Origin: CAZFVY01 sp964522665
Lineage (GTDB): Bacteria; Verrucomicrobiota; Verrucomicrobiia; Limisphaerales; CAZFVY01
Assembly (NCBI GenBank): GCA_964522665.1
Contig: CAZFVY010000012.1
Coordinates: 30,357 to 94,356, forward strand
Length of the DNA stretch: 64,000 bases
Direction of reading: 5' to 3'
Positions within the stretch are counted from its first letter, which is position 1; each line of letters opens with the position of its first letter. Below the pieces are notes generated by a model. It made no database searches. It was not told where the DNA came from and saw only the letters and a list, made by a program, of their open reading frames with translations. Shown here one piece after another: positions 51,683 through 60,038 of this stretch. A program made the translations under genes and the position numbers.

Positions 51683-53812
51683 ATGTTTCAACGCTTCCTG
51701 ATCGCCCTGCTCGCGCTCGGCTGGGCCGCCGCGCCACGCTCTGCTTTGGCCCAGGACCGGCTCAAGACGCTGCCCGGCTACGAACGCTTTCAAAAGTTCA
51801 GCAAAGAGATCACGAACTCCGTCAAACTCGGCACGCTTTCGGTCACTTGGAAGGAAGGCGGCAAGAGCTTCGATTACACGAAGGACGGAAAGTCGTACCA
51901 TTATGACATCGCTGGGCACAAGGCGTCCGAGATCACCCCGGGCGCCACGAATCCACCTCCGGTCCCGGCTCCCTTGACGCCGGACGCCGGCCGGCGCGCC
52001 CAGCGCGGCCAGACCAACGCGCCGGCCCGCGGCCGCCAGTTCGCGTTCGCAGTCTCGCCCGACGGCAAATCGAAGGCCGTCTATCACGACCGCAATCTTT
52101 GGCTTACCGATACCAACGGAACGCCCGAAGTGGCGATCACGACCGACGGCAACGCCACTAACCGCATAAAATATGGGACCGCCAGTTGGGTTTACGGTGA
52201 AGAGTTGTTCCAGAACACGGCGATCTGGTGGTCACCCGACAGCCAGAAGGTCGCCTATTATCGTTTCGATGAACGCCCCGTCCCCGACTACGTTCTCCAG
52301 TTGGATCAGACCAAACTCGAGAGCGTCGCGGACATCGAGGCGTACGCCTTGGCGGGCGGGCCGAACCCGATTGCTGATCTCTTTGTTTACGACGTCGCCA
52401 CGAAGAAGCAACTGCGCCTGGATGTGCGCGACGGCCAACCGTTCACGGACGCGGCGCTCGGGTATTACGTCTATCACGTTTCGTGGTCGGCCGACGGGAA
52501 AGCGCTGTTGTTTTATCGCACCAATCGCCGCCAAAACATCATGGAGTTCGTCGCGGCCGATCCGGCGACCGGCAAATGTCGCGTAATCGTGCGCGAAGCG
52601 TGGCCGGCGAGTTGGGTCGAGAACCTGCCCACCGCGCAATTCTTGAAGGATGGCCAGCGATTCATTTGGTCGTCCGAGCGTTACGGGTGGAAGAATTTCT
52701 ATCTCTACGAGCTCAGCGGCAAGCTACTTGCGACCTTGACCGACCATCCGTTCGAGGACGGCGCCATTGCGCGGGTGGTGGAAGAGGCCGGGCTGCTTTT
52801 TTATACGACGCGGAGCGGCGACAATCCGATCAAGCTGCAGTTGCACCGAGTCGGGCTAGACGGTCGGGGCGACCGCCGCCTCACCGATCAGGCGTTAAAC
52901 CACACCGTGGACGTGGCGCCCGACGGCGCCCATTTCATCGACATCGCCCAGACTCACGACACACCGCCGACGACCCGCTTGCTCGACGCCGATGGGAACG
53001 TGATCGAAGAACTCGCCAAGAGTGACCTCACGAAATTCAAGCGCCTTGGCCTAAAACGGGTCGAGCTATTCACGTTCAAAGCCGCCGACGGCGAAACCGA
53101 CCTCTACGGCATGTTGCACCGGCCGTCGAACTTTGATCCCAATCGGCATTACCCGCTGCTCGTCAGCGTTTATGCGGGGCCGGCCACCACCGGGGCGCGC
53201 GAGACCTTTACGTTGCCGAACCCGTTGACCGAGTATGGCTTCTTGGTGGCCACGCTCGATTCCCGAAGCGCGAGCGGCCGCGGCAAGCGCTTCCTCGACG
53301 CGATTTATCAAAAACTCGGCACGCTGGAGATCGACGACCAGGCCGCCGGCGTCAAGCGTTTGACGCGCCGACCGTACGTTGATGCTCGGAAGGTTGGTAT
53401 CTATGGCGTTTCGTATGGTGGGACCGCCGCGGCGGCGGCATTGCTGCGTCATCCCGACGTTTTCAAGGCCGCCAGTTCCTCCTCACCCGTGACCGATTTT
53501 CGCGATTACGACACGATCTATACCGAGCGTTACATGGGGTTGCCGCAGGAAAACAAAGCCGGCTATGACGCCGGCAGCCTGGTTTTGCACGCCGATCAAC
53601 TCAAGGGACGGCTCCTGCTCTACTATGGCACCGCCGATAACAACGTGCACCCGAACAACGCGATGCAATTCATCCAGGCGTTGCAACGGGCCGGAAAAAG
53701 CTTCGAGGTGCAGGTCGGCCCCGACCTCGGTCATTCCGCGGTACGCCAAGACCGCATGATGGAGTTCTTCATCGAGAACCTCACCATGCGGTTGACGCCG
53801 TTGCCGCGCTAA
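51683..53812 (+). CDS. Dipeptidyl-peptidase IV family serine peptidase (S9B)
   Basis: A 709-residue protein with a signal peptide (FLIALLALGWAAAPRSALAQ). Residues ~110-460 are the eight-bladed DPP-IV propeller (FAVSPDGKSKAVYHDRNLWL, WVYGEELF with the substrate-amino-terminus Glu motif, IWWSPDSQKVAYYRFDE). The alpha/beta-hydrolase domain follows: nucleophile in GVSYGGTAAAA (Ser ~577), Asp in YYGTADNNVH (~656), His in LGHSAVR (~692). The enzyme removes X-Pro dipeptides from peptides in the periplasm. It is divergent from the beta-helix gene (start to start 39 bp) and converges with ahcY. Confidence 0.94.
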   Translation: MFQRFLIALLALGWAAAPRSALAQDRLKTLPGYERFQKFSKEITNSVKLGTLSVTWKEGGKSFDYTKDGKSYHYDIAGHKASEITPGATNPPPVPAPLTPDAGRRAQRGQTNAPARGRQFAFAVSPDGKSKAVYHDRNLWLTDTNGTPEVAITTDGNATNRIKYGTASWVYGEELFQNTAIWWSPDSQKVAYYRFDERPVPDYVLQLDQTKLESVADIEAYALAGGPNPIADLFVYDVATKKQLRLDVRDGQPFTDAALGYYVYHVSWSADGKALLFYRTNRRQNIMEFVAADPATGKCRVIVREAWPASWVENLPTAQFLKDGQRFIWSSERYGWKNFYLYELSGKLLATLTDHPFEDGAIARVVEEAGLLFYTTRSGDNPIKLQLHRVGLDGRGDRRLTDQALNHTVDVAPDGAHFIDIAQTHDTPPTTRLLDADGNVIEELAKSDLTKFKRLGLKRVELFTFKAADGETDLYGMLHRPSNFDPNRHYPLLVSVYAGPATTGARETFTLPNPLTEYGFLVATLDSRSASGRGKRFLDAIYQKLGTLEIDDQAAGVKRLTRRPYVDARKVGIYGVSYGGTAAAAALLRHPDVFKAASSSSPVTDFRDYDTIYTERYMGLPQENKAGYDAGSLVLHADQLKGRLLLYYGTADNNVHPNNAMQFIQALQRAGKSFEVQVGPDLGHSAVRQDRMMEFFIENLTMRLTPLPR

Positions 53813-53828
53813 GCAGAAAGCCGGACGC

Positions 53829-55211
53829 TCAATACCGATAGTTGTCCGCCTTATACGGGCCTTCGACCGGCACGCCCAAGTATTCGGACTGCTTCGCGGT
53901 GAGCTTGGTCAGTTTGACCCCTAATTTCCCGAGGTGCAGCCGCGCGACCTTTTCGTCGAGCTGCTTCGGCAGGGTGAAGAGGCCGATCCCATATTTGCCG
54001 CTCTTGCGGTTTTCCCAGAGATCGATCTGCGCCAGAACTTGATTGGTGAAGCTGGCGCTCATCACGAAGCTCGGATGGCCGGACGCGCAGCCCAAATTCA
54101 CCAAACGGCCCTCGGCGAGGACGTAAATCAACTTGCCGTTCGGCCAGCGGAATTGATCCACTTGCGGTTTGATCTCGACTCGTTTCAAAGACTTGTCGTT
54201 GTAGAGCGAACCGACCTGCACTTCGCTGTCGAAATGGCCGATGTTGCAGACGATGGCGCCGGATTTCATCCGGTTCATGTGCGCGCGGGTCACGACGTCA
54301 ATGTTGCCGGTGGTCGTCACCACGATGTCGGCCGTCTCGCAGACGTCGTCGAGCGTGACGACTTCGTAGCCTTCCATCGCGGCTTGCAGGGCGTTGATCG
54401 GGTCGATCTCGGTGACCAGCACCCGGGCGCCGAGGCCGCGCGCGCTCTGCACGCAACCTTTGCCGACATCCCCGTAGCCGCAGACCACGACGATTTTGCC
54501 GGCGAGCATGATGTCGGTCGCGCGCTTCAACGCGTCCACGAACGATTCGCGGCAGCCGTAAAGATTGTCGAACTTCGACTTCGTGCAGGAGTCGTTGACG
54601 TTGATCGCGGGCACTTTGAGCGAGCCGTTGCGCACGCGATGGGCCAAGCGATGAACGCCCGTGGTCGTTTCCTCGGAGAGGCCGCAAATCCCGGCCAGCA
54701 ATTCCGGATACTTATCGTGGCACATGTTGGTCAGATCGCCACCGTCGTCGAGGATCAGGTTCAACTGCGAACCATCCGGCCACCGCAACGTCTGTTCGAT
54801 GCACCAATCAAAATCGGGCAGCGACATCCCCTTCCAGGCGAACACCGGAATCCCGCGGGCGGCAATCGCCGCGGCGGCATGGTCCTGCGTCGAGAAAATA
54901 TTGCAACTGGACCAGCGCACTTCGGCGCCCAGCTCGACCAGGGTCTCGATCAACACCGCGGTCTCGATCGTCATGTGGAGGCAGCCGGCGATCTTCGAGC
55001 CTTTCAGCGGATACTTGCCCGCGTATTCCTGGCGCAACGCCATCAAGCCGGGCATTTCCTGTTCGGCCATGCCGATTTCTTTGCGCCCCCACTCGGCGAG
55101 GCTGAGGTCTTTGACTTTGAAATCGTTGGCGACGCGGGCCTTGGCCGGGGCCGGTTTCCGGGCGGGCGCGGCGCCGTTTTTCTTACCGTTGGATTTAGTG
55201 ATGGCGGGCAT
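53829..55211 (-). CDS. ahcY: Adenosylhomocysteinase
   Basis: A 460-residue NAD-dependent enzyme that hydrolyses S-adenosylhomocysteine, the product of methyl transfer. Motifs: HMTIETAVLIETLVELGAEVRW, IFSTQDHAAAAIAA, AINVNDSCTKSKFDNLYGCRES with the catalytic Lys/Asp, the NAD-binding GYGDVGKGCVQSARGLGARV, NIGHFDSEV, and the C-terminal Lys-Tyr end PYKADNYRY. The first ~25 residues (Lys/Ala/Pro-rich) are an extension. It lies 63 bp downstream of metK on the same strand, making a SAM-cycle operon. Confidence 0.98.
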   Translation of the reverse strand: MPAITKSNGKKNGAAPARKPAPAKARVANDFKVKDLSLAEWGRKEIGMAEQEMPGLMALRQEYAGKYPLKGSKIAGCLHMTIETAVLIETLVELGAEVRWSSCNIFSTQDHAAAAIAARGIPVFAWKGMSLPDFDWCIEQTLRWPDGSQLNLILDDGGDLTNMCHDKYPELLAGICGLSEETTTGVHRLAHRVRNGSLKVPAINVNDSCTKSKFDNLYGCRESFVDALKRATDIMLAGKIVVVCGYGDVGKGCVQSARGLGARVLVTEIDPINALQAAMEGYEVVTLDDVCETADIVVTTTGNIDVVTRAHMNRMKSGAIVCNIGHFDSEVQVGSLYNDKSLKRVEIKPQVDQFRWPNGKLIYVLAEGRLVNLGCASGHPSFVMSASFTNQVLAQIDLWENRKSGKYGIGLFTLPKQLDEKVARLHLGKLGVKLTKLTAKQSEYLGVPVEGPYKADNYRY

Positions 55212-55274
55212 GATCGAGAATTAAGTTAAGTTTTTGCGGAGAGTTATTCGGGTGGCAAATTGCGGGCCGTTGCC

Positions 55275-56459
55275 TCAGGAATTTTTGACGGCGCGTTTCA
55301 GGGCGGCGGCTTTGTCCGTCTTTTCCCAGGTGATGCTGTTGAGGTCGTCCACTTTGCCGAAATGGCCGTAATTGGTGGTTTTCAGGTAAATCGGGCGGAG
55401 CAGGTTCAATTGCTTGATGATTTCGGCCGGCTTGAAGCTGAACACTTCCTTCACCGCGGCTTCGATCGCTTCGTCGCTGACGACGCCGGTGCCGAAGGTG
55501 TTGACGCAGATCGAGACCGGCTCGGGGTGACCAATGGCGTAGGCGAACTGGATTTCCGCGCTGGTCGCCAAGCCGGCCGCGACGATGTTCTTCGCGACGT
55601 AGCGGCCCATGTAGGCGGCGCTGCGGTCCACTTTCGAGGGGTCCTTGCCGCTGAACGCGCCGCCACCGTGCCGGCCCATGCCGCCGTAGCTGTCCACGAT
55701 GATCTTGCGCCCGGTCAACCCGGTGTCGCCCTGCGGCCCGCCGACCACGAAACGTCCGGTCGGGTTGATGAGATACTGCGTCTTTTTGTCGAGCAACCCC
55801 GCCGGTAAAACCTTCTTGACCACCTCATCGATGATGAACTTCTGGATGGTTTTGTGCTTGGCGTCGGCCGCGTGCTGGGTCGAAACGACAACGTTGGTAA
55901 TGCGCACGGGCTGGTCGTTGACGTATTGCACCGAAACCTGGCTCTTCGCGTCCGGCCGGAGCCACTTGACGCCGCCGGTCTTGCGGATGCGGGTCAACTC
56001 GCGCCCTAATTGATGCGCGAACATGATCGGCGCCGGCATCAGTTCGGGAGTTTCATTGCACGCGTAGCCGAACATCAGCCCTTGATCGCCCGCGCCTTGC
56101 TCCGCCGTGCCCTTGCCATCCGCCGCCCGCGCGTCCACGCCTTGGGCGATGTCCGGGCTTTGGCTGGTGATCGCGTTCATGATCAGCACCTTGTCCGCGT
56201 GAAACACGTCGTCTTCGTGCGTGTAACCGATGTCGCGAATCGCCTGGCGGGCGATCGCGCTGAAATCGAGGCGCGCTTTCGTCGTGATTTCGCCACCCAC
56301 CACCACGAGGTTCGATTTCGCGTAGGTTTCGCACGCCACGCGGCTGTGCGGGTCCTGAGTCAGACAGGCGTCCAGCACCGCGTCCGAAATCGTATCGCAA
56401 ACTTTATCCGGGTGGCCTTCGCCCACGGATTCCGAGGAGAAAATATAGTTTTTGCTCAT
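55275..56459 (-). CDS. metK: S-adenosylmethionine synthetase
   Basis: A 394-residue enzyme that makes SAM from methionine and ATP. The start at 56459 gives the conserved beginning MSKNYIFSSESVGEGHPDKVCD; an in-frame ATG at 56543 adds 28 unrelated residues. Signatures: GAGDQGLMFGYACNE and GGGAFSGKDPSKVDRSAAYM, plus GETTTKA-type GGEITTKARLD. First gene of metK-ahcY. No Shine-Dalgarno is visible. The divergent ArsR-methyltransferase gene begins 214 bp away, with several inverted repeats between. Confidence 0.98.
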   Translation of the reverse strand: MSKNYIFSSESVGEGHPDKVCDTISDAVLDACLTQDPHSRVACETYAKSNLVVVGGEITTKARLDFSAIARQAIRDIGYTHEDDVFHADKVLIMNAITSQSPDIAQGVDARAADGKGTAEQGAGDQGLMFGYACNETPELMPAPIMFAHQLGRELTRIRKTGGVKWLRPDAKSQVSVQYVNDQPVRITNVVVSTQHAADAKHKTIQKFIIDEVVKKVLPAGLLDKKTQYLINPTGRFVVGGPQGDTGLTGRKIIVDSYGGMGRHGGGAFSGKDPSKVDRSAAYMGRYVAKNIVAAGLATSAEIQFAYAIGHPEPVSICVNTFGTGVVSDEAIEAAVKEVFSFKPAEIIKQLNLLRPIYLKTTNYGHFGKVDDLNSITWEKTDKAAALKRAVKNS

Positions 56460-56489
56460 GAAAGGGTGGCGTCTTAGCCGTTGCTCAAA

Positions 56490-56543
56490 GTCAAATATTG
56501 ACGTATCACGATGCGAAGATATATCGTTTGACCCGCGCGTCAA
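56490..56543. promoter_or_regulatory. Cluster of inverted repeats between metK and the ArsR-methyltransferase gene
   Basis: Three inverted repeats follow each other: GTCAA-ata-TTGAC (56490-56502), ACGAT-N10-ATCGT (56508-56527, with an inner TATC-N10-GATA at 56504-56521), and TTGAC-ccgcgc-GTCAA (56528-56543). This AT-richer stretch is the only one in the divergent intergenic region. ArsR-type dimers bind short palindromes of this size; which repeat is used cannot be told. I could not fit a known SAM or SAH riboswitch to the metK leader. Confidence 0.5.
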
Positions 56544-56673
56544 CAGCTAATTCGAATCGTTCGCGCGACGACGCCCGCGTGACGACCCGCGCCCGCCGAG
56601 ATTCAGGCGTCGCGCCCGTCGCCGCGAGCCGGGGCGGCGAATCGCCGACGCGGATTCGAACAGCCCGTTAAAC

Positions 56674-57630
56674 ATGTCAAAAACCTTAAAATCGCTCCGC
56701 TCGCTGGCCGACCCGACCCGCCTGCGCATCATCGCGCTGCTCGAACGGAACGAACTTTCGGTCAATGAATTGCAAGGGATCATGCGCATGGGACAGTCCC
56801 GCATCTCGACGCACGTCGGCCTTTTGCAGGAATCGGGCCTGCTGCAATCGCGCCGCGAGGGCAAGCGGACCTTTTATCGTCTGGCCGCCACCGGCGAAGG
56901 GGCCGACGCGAATCTGATCCGCCTGGCGACGCAAGGCGCCAAAGAGGCTCCCGAATACGAGTCAGATCAAATCAACCTCAAACGAATCGTGAGTCAGCGC
57001 CAGGAACAAGCGCAGGTCTATTTTAATCAAGTCGCCGGCCGCTTTGATCGCAGTTACGGCCCGGGACGATCCTGGCAAGCGTTCGGTCAACTGCTGCTGC
57101 GGATCCTGCCGCCGATCGTGGTCGCCGATCTTGGCTCGGGCGAAGGTTTGTTGAGTGAGTTGCTCGCCCGGCGCGCCCGCCACGTGATCGCGGTCGATAA
57201 CTCAGACAAAATGGTGGCGTTCGGCGCCAAGAAAGCCAAACGCGCCGGCTTGAAAAACCTCGAGTTCCGCCTCGGCGACCTCGAATCGCCCCCGATCGAG
57301 CCGCAAAGCGTCGATTTGGTCGTCTTGAGCCAGGCGCTGCACCACGCGGAAGACCCGGAACGGGCGATCGTCAGCGCTTACCGCATCCTGCGCCCCGGCG
57401 GCCAGATCATGATTCTCGACCTGCTCGAGCACACCTTTGAAGAAGCCCGCGAACTCTATGGCGACCGCCGCCTTGGCTTCGCCGAAAGCGATCTCCACCG
57501 CTGGCTCGAAAGCGCCGGATTCAAGCGCATTGAAATCGGCGTCGTGGCCCGCGAGGATCAATTCCCCTATTTTCAGACGCTGCTCGCCGGCGCCGAGCGG
57601 CCTCTGACGGCCGCGAAGAAACCTGCTTAG
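56674..57630 (+). CDS. ArsR-type HTH fused to a SAM-dependent methyltransferase
   Basis: A 318-residue two-domain protein. Residues 1-85: winged-helix ArsR domain (SLADPTRLRIIALLERNELSVNEL, SRISTHVGLLQESGLLQSRREGKRTFYRL) with no obvious metal-binding CxC motif. Residues ~115-300: class I methyltransferase with motif I VADLGSGEGLLSELLA, motif II AVDNSDKM, DLVVLSQALHHAEDP, and LRPGGQIMILDL. Such fusions are found next to SAM-cycle genes; a methyltransferase fold that binds SAM or SAH could serve as the sensor. It is divergent from metK-ahcY. I infer that it regulates that operon; it could also be a real methyltransferase. Confidence 0.9.
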   Translation: MSKTLKSLRSLADPTRLRIIALLERNELSVNELQGIMRMGQSRISTHVGLLQESGLLQSRREGKRTFYRLAATGEGADANLIRLATQGAKEAPEYESDQINLKRIVSQRQEQAQVYFNQVAGRFDRSYGPGRSWQAFGQLLLRILPPIVVADLGSGEGLLSELLARRARHVIAVDNSDKMVAFGAKKAKRAGLKNLEFRLGDLESPPIEPQSVDLVVLSQALHHAEDPERAIVSAYRILRPGGQIMILDLLEHTFEEARELYGDRRLGFAESDLHRWLESAGFKRIEIGVVAREDQFPYFQTLLAGAERPLTAAKKPA

Positions 57631-57724
57631 CGGTCCCCGGCTCGCCCGCGCGGTTGCCGCGCCGAGACCACGCTTAATCTGCTCGACAACGTTTCGCCGC
57701 GGGTCGAGGCTTGCCCCCCAAACC

Positions 57725-58519
57725 ATGAACCTGCGGCAGAAGCTCAAATACTTTGTCTTCAACCACGTTCCCTTTCTGCGGGGCGCTTTCCCGTATTTTG
57801 GAACTCAGGTTTATTTCCCGCGCCGGTCCCTGACTTTCAAACTGGCATGTGAGCAGGGCATCTTCGAGTCGGCCAACATGAGGATCCTGACGGGGCTGGC
57901 GCGGCCCGACTCCATTTACTTTGACGTGGGCACAAACATCGGTCTGATGAGCATCCCGGTCTTGTGCTACTGCCCGAAAACAACGGTCATTTCAATCGAG
58001 GCGTCACCGAACGTGATCCCGTACCTAATGCGCACGGTTCAGGGAAGCCGGTTTGGGGCGCGGTGGAGCGTGATTCCCGAAGCCGCCGGCGAGGCCATCG
58101 GCGAGGCCGAGTTCACGCTTTCCGCCCCGGAACACAGCGCGTTCGATGGCTTTCAACCAACCTCTCGTGTTCCCGCGACCGGCGCGGCCAAAGTGAAGGT
58201 GACGACATTGGACGCCGAATGGGAAAAATTGGGACGCCCGGATGTATCGATCATCAAGTGCGACGTCGAAGGCGCGGACGCGCTGGTCCTCAAAGGCGCC
58301 AAGACGTGCCTCAAAGCGCGCCGGCCATTCGTGCTGATCGAATGGTACGCGGACAACCTCGCCGCCTTTGGATTCTCGCACGGCCTGCTCCTCGAGATTG
58401 CAAATGAACTCGACTACCAGCTTTACGCCGTCCCGAGTTTCGCCCGCGTCGAATCCGATCAGGAACTGAAACTTCAAATGCTCGTGACCGAAAGCTTCCT
58501 GCTCGCGCCGGAATCGTGA
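57725..58519 (+). CDS. FkbM family methyltransferase
   Basis: A 264-residue class I methyltransferase. FkbM hallmarks: YFDVGTNIGLMSIPVL (motif I, residues ~59-75), VISIEASPNVIPYL, VKVTTLDAEW, IIKCDVEGADALVLKGA, and a late PFVLIEWYADN. The family methylates hydroxyls of sugars, lipids or polyketides. It lies 94 bp after the ArsR-methyltransferase gene, same strand. No glycan gene is adjacent, so the substrate is open. Confidence 0.92.
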   Translation: MNLRQKLKYFVFNHVPFLRGAFPYFGTQVYFPRRSLTFKLACEQGIFESANMRILTGLARPDSIYFDVGTNIGLMSIPVLCYCPKTTVISIEASPNVIPYLMRTVQGSRFGARWSVIPEAAGEAIGEAEFTLSAPEHSAFDGFQPTSRVPATGAAKVKVTTLDAEWEKLGRPDVSIIKCDVEGADALVLKGAKTCLKARRPFVLIEWYADNLAAFGFSHGLLLEIANELDYQLYAVPSFARVESDQELKLQMLVTESFLLAPES

Positions 58520-58689
58520 AGGGTTGCGGATGGATCTGGACCGTGACGATTATTATTCACCAGCCAGCGAAGAATAATTGTCGGTGACCATCGAACCTCG
58601 CCGCGGTCTGCGGCGAACTACGGGCGATACCCGAGTCGCCCGGCGATTTGCCGCTTTGCTTCGGGGATGGCTTTTGTTTCCCTTCGCGG

Positions 58690-59451
58690 ATGGAAAAAAC
58701 GATGCTCTCGCGAATCGTCGCGCGCTGCGACCGGCTCCTTCGGACCGCGGAAATCACGGACTGGGATGGCGCCGTAAACGGGCTGCAAATGGAGAACAAC
58801 GGCGCGGTCTCGCGAATCGCCGCGGCGGTGGATGGCAGCCTCGCCACCGTGAAAATGGCCATCGCGGCGAAAGCCGATCTGTTGCTTGTTCACCATGGCC
58901 TCTTTTGGAACCAAACCCATCCGTGGACCGGCAAGCGCTATGAAATGCTGCGTTTAATGGTGGCGCACAATCTGGCCGTTTACAGCTCGCACCTGCCGCT
59001 CGACGCCCATCCCCAACTCGGCAACAACGCCCTGCTGGCGGGCGCGCTCGGCTTCAAACGCCGGCGCCCTTTCTTCCTCTGCAAAGGCCGGCTCATCGGC
59101 TGTCAGACCGCCACCCGGATCGCCCGCGGGGAATTAGTGCGGCGTTTTCAGCAGATTGTGGGACGGCCGCCGACGGTCCTGCCGGGCGGCCCCGAAGTGT
59201 GCCGGCGCGTCGGCGTCGTCACGGGCGGCGCCGGCGGCGACCTGAAGGTGGCCGCGGCGGAAGGCGTGGACACCTTTATCACCGGCGAAGGCCCGCACTG
59301 GACCTTCGGCCTGGCCGAGGAACTCGGCGTGAACGTCCTCTACGGCGGCCACTACGCCACCGAGACGTTCGGCGTCCGGGCGCTCGCCGCTGACCTCGGA
59401 AAGACGTTCAAGCTGCCCTGGACGTTTCTCGATCACCCGAGCGGGCTGTGA
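58690..59451 (+). CDS. Nif3-like dinuclear metal centre protein (DUF34)
   Basis: A 253-residue protein from the ATG at 58690 (MEKTMLSRI; an ATG at 58702 is also possible, and 58648 is an unlikely earlier start). Metal ligands of the Nif3/YbgI hexamer are visible: LLLVHHGLFW (His-His), YSSHLPLDAHP, and the C-terminal FITGEGPHWTF, and GGHYATETFGV. GNNALLAGALG is also characteristic. The family is conserved in nearly all organisms, often described as GTP cyclohydrolase type 2-like, but its physiological function is unsettled. Confidence 0.93.
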   Translation: MEKTMLSRIVARCDRLLRTAEITDWDGAVNGLQMENNGAVSRIAAAVDGSLATVKMAIAAKADLLLVHHGLFWNQTHPWTGKRYEMLRLMVAHNLAVYSSHLPLDAHPQLGNNALLAGALGFKRRRPFFLCKGRLIGCQTATRIARGELVRRFQQIVGRPPTVLPGGPEVCRRVGVVTGGAGGDLKVAAAEGVDTFITGEGPHWTFGLAEELGVNVLYGGHYATETFGVRALAADLGKTFKLPWTFLDHPSGL

Positions 59452-59560
59452 TGGCCACCGCGCGGCCGCCCTTGATATGTAGTTACTTCTGCGATTACAT
59501 CGGCGGATTCGCTCGCTCGCTTGGGGCTTCAACCCCATACCCCGAAGCTCCGAGTTCTGC

Positions 59561-59579
59561 CATGCTGCCAGTCAGCATG
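59561..59579. terminator. Hairpin downstream of the Nif3 gene, possible terminator
   Basis: CATGCTG-ccagt-CAGCATG, a perfect 7-bp stem with a 5-bp loop, 110 bp beyond the Nif3 stop. It is followed by ACAAACG, not a T-run, so intrinsic termination is doubtful. Confidence 0.3.
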
Positions 59580-59714
59580 ACAAACGCGCGGTCGATTTCT
59601 CCACTGCAACCTTGACCCCGGTTTTTATTTATGATATGAACATCTTGTTATCGCCGACTAACCGCGAGGTTTCGATAGAGCGCCCAGCGCGGTGGGTCGG
59701 CGGCCGGAACGCCG

Positions 59715-60038
59715 ATGAAAGCGCTATTGAAATTCTCCCCGCACGAAGCTCGCGAAGTCAATCTGGACAACATCCCGCGGCCAGGGGAGAACGTTGATTA
59801 CGAGGGCGTGCGCTTTGTCGTGACCGCCGTGTCGCACAGCGTGGGCGGCGGTGGTTCCGGAGTCAGAATGATCGTGGATCTAGCCCGGGTTGGGAATGGG
59901 GCAGTGGATTGGAATCCAACGGTTTTTGAGTCGGCCCGCTACGTAACGAGCGGGCGGATGCTCTATCCCGTCAGGCGTCCGCTCCCGCCGCGCATGCCGC
60001 GGCCGGCCGCGCCACCCCCACCCCAGGACCAGACATGA
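59715..60038 (+). CDS. Small protein of unknown function, coupled to the next gene
   Basis: A 107-residue protein. The first ~65 residues (EAREVNLDNIPRPGENVDYEGVRFVVTAVSH, VRMIVDLAR) look like a small beta-rich domain; the last ~30 are Pro/Arg-rich. Its stop overlaps the start of the membrane protein by 4 bp (ATGA), which argues that it is a real gene and works with it. No family recognised. Confidence 0.6.
   Translation: MKALLKFSPHEAREVNLDNIPRPGENVDYEGVRFVVTAVSHSVGGGGSGVRMIVDLARVGNGAVDWNPTVFESARYVTSGRMLYPVRRPLPPRMPRPAAPPPPQDQT

Noticed and set aside
53934..55229. 431-codon plus-strand frame opposite ahcY
   Set aside because: Antisense of a certain housekeeping gene.
56460..56673. SAM or SAH riboswitch in front of metK
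   Set aside because: I could not lay any known SAM/SAH aptamer on the leader; the visible structures are short palindromes better explained as protein operators.
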